A stretch of DNA of 64,000 bases from Sphagnum magellanicum (lineage: Eukaryota > Streptophyta > Sphagnopsida > Sphagnales > Sphagnaceae): positions 5,146,001 through 5,210,000 of the forward strand of contig CM038910.1 in assembly GCA_021904315.1 (NCBI GenBank), read 5' to 3'. The position numbers were made by a program, and so were the translations under genes. A model generated the notes under the pieces. It did not search any database and had not been told where the DNA came from. It worked only from the letters and a program-made list of their open reading frames with translations. Positions 58,467 through 64,000 of this stretch are shown here, one piece after another (the first letter of the stretch is position 1; the number at the start of each line of letters is the position of its first letter).

Positions 58467-59918
58467 TCTTCTAGTGTGAAATATTATTCAAATTGTGTTT
58501 TGTTTTATCCTTGATATATAATCAACAAAAAAGGTTGGTTGATAGTCTTTTAAACCATAACTAAGGGAATGAAAATGCTATGTATTTGAAATCAAAAGAT
58601 TAATATTAAAAAATTGTGGTGGAAAATAATATTTATTGAAGTTTTGATAAAAGGTAAAAATATGGAATCAAAATGTCACAACATCAAATTCAAAATAATA
58701 TGAATAATGGATATGAATAATGATTAAGGGTATGATTAATTTAAGATAAGTTTTCAAGTTTATGTATGTTGTTGATTTTGTTGGATTATTAATTATGTAA
58801 ACAATTTGTGAATGCAAAACAAAGGTACAGAATGTGGTAATGTGATTGTGATAATTTTCAAATTATGAATAAAGTTGGTAGTAAATGATCAACATGGATC
58901 AATGATATTGGGGTGGCAAATTTACAAAGTTTTTTCATTAATATTAATTGATGTTTGATAATGATTTAAAAACTTATCTAATGATGGTTTTGTTCAAATG
59001 AATACATAAGAAGGAAAGATTGGGAATGAATAAAATTAAAAGGTGTTACTAGATATCCATTTATAATAAGCCTTGGAATAATATAAGCCATTATTTCCCT
59101 TTTTTTTTAAGGTTATAGTAGAACGTGGCAAAAACCATTTTACACCTATTTCATTTGAAATGAAAAACATAGATCACTACAACAAAAGGTGTCCATGTAC
59201 ACCAAATGATTTCACTAAATTTTGAGTGAATTCACTAGTTGTAATGAATGGGGACTAATGAAGAAGCAATGAATTCACTAATCTTGTGAATGGGGACTAA
59301 TGAATTGCACCCACATTTTGTAGGAATTAATCTTGGCACTCGCCATGTACTTGGTTTAAAACATTACGTTAAGAAGTGACATTTATGACTCCATCCATGA
59401 CTATAAACCTTAATCAACTGTATATGCCTTAACAACTATATGATTATGTAATTGAATATTCAAATTCATAGTTTATGCCATTTAGTTGCAAGCATGATTA
59501 TAGTCATTTATGTCATTCCATATTATTTTCATGATTACAATCACAAATGCATGATCACAATATCAAAAGATCGTGCAATCATGGTCGTTAAATTTTGTAA
59601 TATTAGATCAAATAGTAATCATGGAAAATGCATCCAACAATTGAAGTTTAATTTTTGAAATAAACATTAATTTTTTAATTATTTTTTTATTGCCATGCAA
59701 TAACATATTTTAAATTTTAAAAATATTAACCACTTATGGGTTGCCATGTGGTAACCAAATTTTTTTTAATGAACATTTTGACCCAACCATGCGATGCCAC
59801 GTGGTAAAAGGCCTAAGAACCTAGCCTAGGTTACCTAAATTAAAAAGCAAATCTAAAGTAAGCTAGGTACATTACATAAGCAAGAAATGTAGGTAATCAT
59901 AGGTTGCAAATATGAAGG
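58467..59918. other. AT-rich DNA with short repeats
   Basis: A repeated GTGAATGGGGACTAATGAA/GTAATGAATGGGGACTAATG pair lies at 59237-59302. CACTACAACAAAAGG at 59175 resembles one end of CACTA transposons, but no partner end was found. No gene is supported. Confidence 0.45.
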
Positions 59919-59952
59919 CATGAACCTTTCGCCTTCACTTTAAAGGTTCATG
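59919..59952. repeat. short perfect hairpin
   Basis: CATGAACCTTT (59919-59929), a 12-base loop and AAAGGTTCATG (59942-59952): an 11-bp perfect stem. No U-run follows and the surrounding DNA is non-coding. Confidence 0.6.
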
Positions 59953-59999
59953 TCCTTAGCCAACACATCATGATTTTTCATTAATTACATAATTAATCA

Positions 60000-60440
60000 T
60001 CACAAATGAATAAACACTTGCATATTTTAGCCTAGGCTAACCTAAACCACCATAAGTTGACCTAGGTTGACTTAAATTAACATAAACCACCCACCAAATA
60101 TAATTTAGGTTAAGTTAAATTAGGCCTCCCTAAGTTATTGTAACTTAATCTAATATAACATGCTTAGATACTTATGCTAAACTAAATTAAACCTAAACCT
60201 AAACATAAGATTGAACTTATGTTAAATTAAAAAGTTAAACTTATAAACTAAACCTAAGTAAATTTAATGGTTAAACTTAAAGGCTAAATTTAAATATTTA
60301 AATTGAACTTAAAATTAAAACCTAATGTAAACTTAAATGTTAAACCTAGGTTAAATTTAGATTGAACTTATGTTAAATGTAAAAGTAAAATTTAAAGGTT
60401 CAACTTAAATTAAACCTAGGTCAATCAAGGTCAAACTTAA
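60000..60440. repeat. decayed TTAAACCTAA-type repeat tract
   Basis: About 440 bases in which TTAAACCTAA, TTAAACTTAAA, CCTAGGTTAA and variants recur every 12-30 bases. It looks like an old short-period satellite that has diverged. Confidence 0.55.
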
Positions 60441-61737
60441 ACAAAACTTATTGTGAATGTATTTCAGTATTAGTTGCAATAAAAAATAAATTGATGGCAT
60501 GATGTTGGATTATTAAATCTATTTTTGTGATTCATGTGCAAAATCAAAATATTTAAAATCATCCACAATTAATAAATGATCATAAATTATTCCAAATAAA
60601 TAATTATCTTTTTTGGGGAGTACCTTTTGGAAATATTGAAATCATGTATAATATATTTTTTTCCCAAATGATAATTATGAAAGTATTGATTGTGAGCCCA
60701 TGCACCTAAATCAAAAAATTCTTTTCATATAAAATTTTCATATTTTTTTATGTGTAATGTTTTTGCTACTTGGTCAAACATGGTTTTGAAATCAAACCAC
60801 ATGTATTCATATAATTGTGAATCACACAACATTTTTATGACATTTTTCCATTAATTATTAACTTGTAATTGGCTAATGCAAAGCAAATACATTCTTTACA
60901 TTCCCCTTTTTGTCTTAATTGAACATTAATTTAAAATGCTTTAAGATGCCATGCAAAACAATTTACATGTTTTCACTAAAGTTGGGTTGGCCTACTATAT
61001 TCTAGATTATTGTGCATGCATGCAAAGGTTTTATTTGTCAATGGTTCAAAAGTTTGGATCTCTTTTGGTTTTGTTGTTTTCTTATTATCAAACATAATTT
61101 AGACATTGTCATATATTGTATTGGGGTGTAAGTATAATAAAATATATAATGAATTTACTTTGTCAAGGTTGGATCTAATCAAATTGAAAGTAATAACAAA
61201 ACCCATCATAAAATTATTACATATTGAATTTCTTTTACATAAATGATCAAATACAATATGGTTCTTCATTATTGTGCATTAATTTTCAAATTTCACATTG
61301 CAAAAGTAGGTTGACAATACATTTTTCCAAATATAAGTATTTTTTGTAATCTATTTTTACTAATGTAAACTTTTGTAAACTATGAGTGAAATAAATTCTA
61401 ACAAATAGAAAATAGAATAAAATTTCGACTTGGACCTCAAAAATATAATCATCTTGATATCCTAACCAAATATATGTATTCAATTGAGTTTTGTGTTAAT
61501 ACCTTGGGTCAAGTTCAGCACATTAAAAAAATAAAATATTAAAATTTTCTTCAATAAAAATGAAAATTGTTTGATGTATGAATGCATGTAGTTGAAATGC
61601 ATGGATGTATAGATGATGTACACATTATGTGAAGATCAAGATCATTTTGTGAAGATCAAGATCCATCTTGCTAAGTAAAGTTGGAAACTTTTTTTTTTCA
61701 TTTTAAACATTATTAATTTTTTGTAGGAAGAGTCATG
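60441..61737. other. AT-rich DNA, no gene seen
   Basis: No coding frame of note. A direct repeat TTTTGTGAAGATCAAGATC/TATGTGAAGATCAAGATC lies at 61626-61663. Confidence 0.5.
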
Positions 61738-63290
61738 GTTCATCAAATCATGATCTCAAATATGTTTCGACATATAGGAAAAGAAGAGCATGAAAAGGCA
61801 TTGTGGCATCAAGCAAAACAATTGGCAATGGAGAATCAAATAGTTCTTTTGTAGATAATAGTGAAAATAATCAAGTGTCTAGTTGGACGGCCAAATTTAC
61901 AGCTTCAGATGACATTGCAATCACCTAGTAAACACATCAAGCAAGAGAGTGAGGAAGGGACAAACAACCAAAAATCCAAGAAGCATTAGAGAGGTACTTA
62001 CACAAAATGGTTTACATCACACCTTTGGCCTCACATTCAAGTTGCATAGTTAAAAAACATAGAAGTTTGACAATTGCTTTACATTATTTCCATGCGTTTC
62101 ATAAAAAGCCAAGGGAACATTTTAAAGCCCATTTGATAAGCTCTCTACATCCTAGTCAATAGAAAGGGGGAAAGCTTTTACAATCACATAACAACACATT
62201 TTGATATTAGATCCAAGGCTAGAAATGAGAAATGAACTTATGTCTTTACATTGCAAAATATTAGACCTTTTAAACAAGTCCTTTTTAAACCCATAATCCA
62301 ACCCATTATCTAAGGCTTTTTCAAGTTTAGAGCCCTTGAACTATTGAATGGTTCATTGAAAGTTTCATTGGAGTGGTCAAGAATGTTCATGAAGGTCAAG
62401 TTGAGTTGATCCTTTAAAGTAGTTACTATAGTTGCAAAAAAACTACATTATAGAGCTAATCATTCACCAAATTGGGAAAATCAAAGGATAGAGATGGCAC
62501 ATAAGGTGGCAATACTTTGAAAAACATATAATGTCCCTATATCACTTGTCATAAACATAGATCAAACAAGGATTCACCTTGTACCTACATGTGGGAAGAG
62601 AACATGGGAAAAGAAAGGATCAAAATACATACATGTTCTTAGGGTTGAAAATAAAAGGCAAATTATTATTGCAATATTATCCATTATAGTTGATGGAAGT
62701 TCATTGGCTTTATAAGTCATTTTTATAAGATCAACCACAAGATGTTTTCTTCAAAATGGTCAAGGGAAAATATCTTGTTTAGGAGCATGGTTTCACTTGA
62801 CATATTATGCTAATCATTGGTTTATTTTGGAGACATGTCAACAATTTGTGGAAATGATTTTAACTCCTTATCACAAAAATTACGTGGAGGAACTAAACTT
62901 GCCACAAAATCAAAAAATGGTATTCCTAATAGATTGTTGGTTTGTTCATAAGAGCATGGAGTTCATACAATGGATCAAATCATAACATCCACGAATCTAT
63001 TTAGTGTTTGTACTTGCAAATCATACCTCCAAGCTTCAGCCTATAGATGTGATCATCCAACGCCCATTCAAGCATGCATTTAAAAAAACAATTACATGTG
63101 GACATTTTGCACCATCAAAGATTAACTTTTGAAAGAAAAAGATCTAGAAGTTGATTTTCACATGCTAACAATTAAACCTAAACTTTGTGGGTGGTTGTTC
63201 CATGCATGGACACAAATGTGCATGAGAGGAAATAAATGATTTGTAAAGGGTGAGGAAAGACAATTTTATTTTAGAACTTCATCCCATATT
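61738..63290 (+). pseudogene. remnant of a DDE_1 (pogo/CENP-B-like) transposase
   Basis: The catalytic half is readable: NIDQTRIHLVPTCGKRTWEK (about 62555-62615), RVENKRQIIIAILS, FHLTYYANHWFILETCQQFV, QNQKMVFLIDCWFVHKSMEF (62914-62972), then HPRIYLVFVLANHTSKLQPI and RPFKHAFKK (to about 63090) and KLCGWLFHAW (about 63180-63210). The three acidic positions (NIDQT, LIDCW, QPIDV) are all still Asp. In-frame stops after DGSSLAL and IQWIKS, and several upstream, make it a pseudogene. The N-terminal DNA-binding part (from about 61738) is badly broken. This family encodes DDE superfamily endonucleases common as transposon relics in plant genomes. Confidence 0.8.
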
Positions 63291-64000
63291 TTGAGATGGA
63301 GGCATCAAGAGTCAATGCTATCAAATCTTTGTTCACATTAAATTTGAAAAAAAAACAGAGATTGAAGACCAAATGGCCATGAGGGTAGTGATTTGGATCT
63401 AGATCTTGAAGAAAATACAAAAACCATAATGCAATAATGTTTAAAGCCAAATCCACTTCATTTAAGAACTAAACCTATTGGTACCAAAAACATCTTCAAG
63501 CTCAAAGATCTTGCTAGAAATAAATGAACACCCCCAAAAACATTTTGTTGAACTTACACATTTTGTGAGATGCATAAAACATGTGAACTTTTCATATTTT
63601 CATTTTGAATTACTAAACTATTTGAAATGTTGTGTTGAAATTTTTGTGATTTCATCAGATATTACTATGATAGAAAGCTCCCATTATACTATCAGTTCAT
63701 ATGACACCCATTTTCTTACATTTGTGAACAAACAACCTTTACAAGTAATTGGATGCATATAGATTACAAATTAGAGGAGAAAGGAAAATGAAAGCACATA
63801 TTAGGTACTTAGTATAAATGGATTTTACATTACATTTGAGGCATCCAGTTCTTAAAACTTGCATGTATTTGGAGCCATCAACTAAGAAAGCCCCATAGCT
63901 CCCAATAAAGGTAGTTATAAATGCATGCCTATACATGCTTGATTCAACAAGCCTTAATCAAGGATGGTCAATGTATTGGTCTGAAAATTGGTTTCGTTTT
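63291..64000. other. AT-rich DNA at the right edge
   Basis: A 94-codon open frame at 63478-63762 (+) starts MVPKTSSSSKILLEINEHPQ. I recognise no domain and do not call it a gene. It may belong to the decayed element to its left. Confidence 0.35.

Noticed and set aside
59175..59190. CACTACAACAAAAGG as the end of a CACTA transposon
   Set aside because: No matching inverted end with a 3-bp target duplication was found; TTTTCTTCTAGTG near 58463 is on the wrong side.
63478..63762. 94-codon plus-strand frame as a gene
   Set aside because: No recognisable domain, AT-rich composition, adjacent to a transposase relic.

Overview
Nuclear DNA of a green plant. The introns are GT-AG (two are GC-AG) and mostly 80-300 bases. 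The genes include a class II CPD photolyase, a plant-type CLC channel, the glycine cleavage H protein and FY, and telomere-like CCCTAAA/TTTAGGG words recur. Compact genes in a sea of AT-rich DNA with decayed transposons suggest a non-flowering land plant (bryophyte, lycophyte or fern grade) or a close streptophyte alga. The sequence read by eye does not settle which.

Layout. 1-127 may be the end of an exon of a gene off the left edge. 1651-8043 is a first gene island: a membrane protein with a C-terminal SAM domain (+) convergent with a CLC-e/f type chloride channel (-). 8044-25181 is AT-rich and gene-poor. It holds one complete but dead Ty1/copia element (12460-17896) with both LTRs, a 5-bp target-site duplication, a primer-binding site matching the anticodon arm of initiator tRNA-Met, and a polypurine tract. 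25182-51284 is a second island: class II CPD photolyase (+), glycine decarboxylase H protein (+), ribosomal protein eL21 (+), a DCD-plus-kelch protein (+) and FY, the WD40 3'-end-processing factor (-). 51285-64000 is AT-rich again, with a telomere-word minisatellite, two inverted tRNA-derived SINE-like copies around a CTAC-rich satellite, and remnants of a MULE and of a DDE_1 (pogo/CENP-B-like) transposase.

I rebuilt seven gene models by joining exons at splice sites. In each the exon lengths sum to a multiple of three and the joined protein follows its known family: SAM protein 502 aa, CLC 839 aa, photolyase 652 aa (535 aa from an internal start), H protein 184 aa, eL21 164 aa, DCD-kelch 851 aa, FY 707 aa. 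They are unrelated housekeeping or stress functions (ion transport, light repair of DNA, photorespiration, translation, mRNA 3'-end formation), not an operon-like system. I see no coherent new multi-gene system.

The most notable signals are regulatory or structural: repeat arrays with telo-box words in the 5' flanks of four of the seven genes; an array of seven MYB-core-like repeats in front of the photolyase; a tandem duplication of an exon-intron junction inside the photolyase; two GC-AG introns; a TG tract abutting a splice acceptor in the CLC gene; and the half-tRNA-primed copia element.
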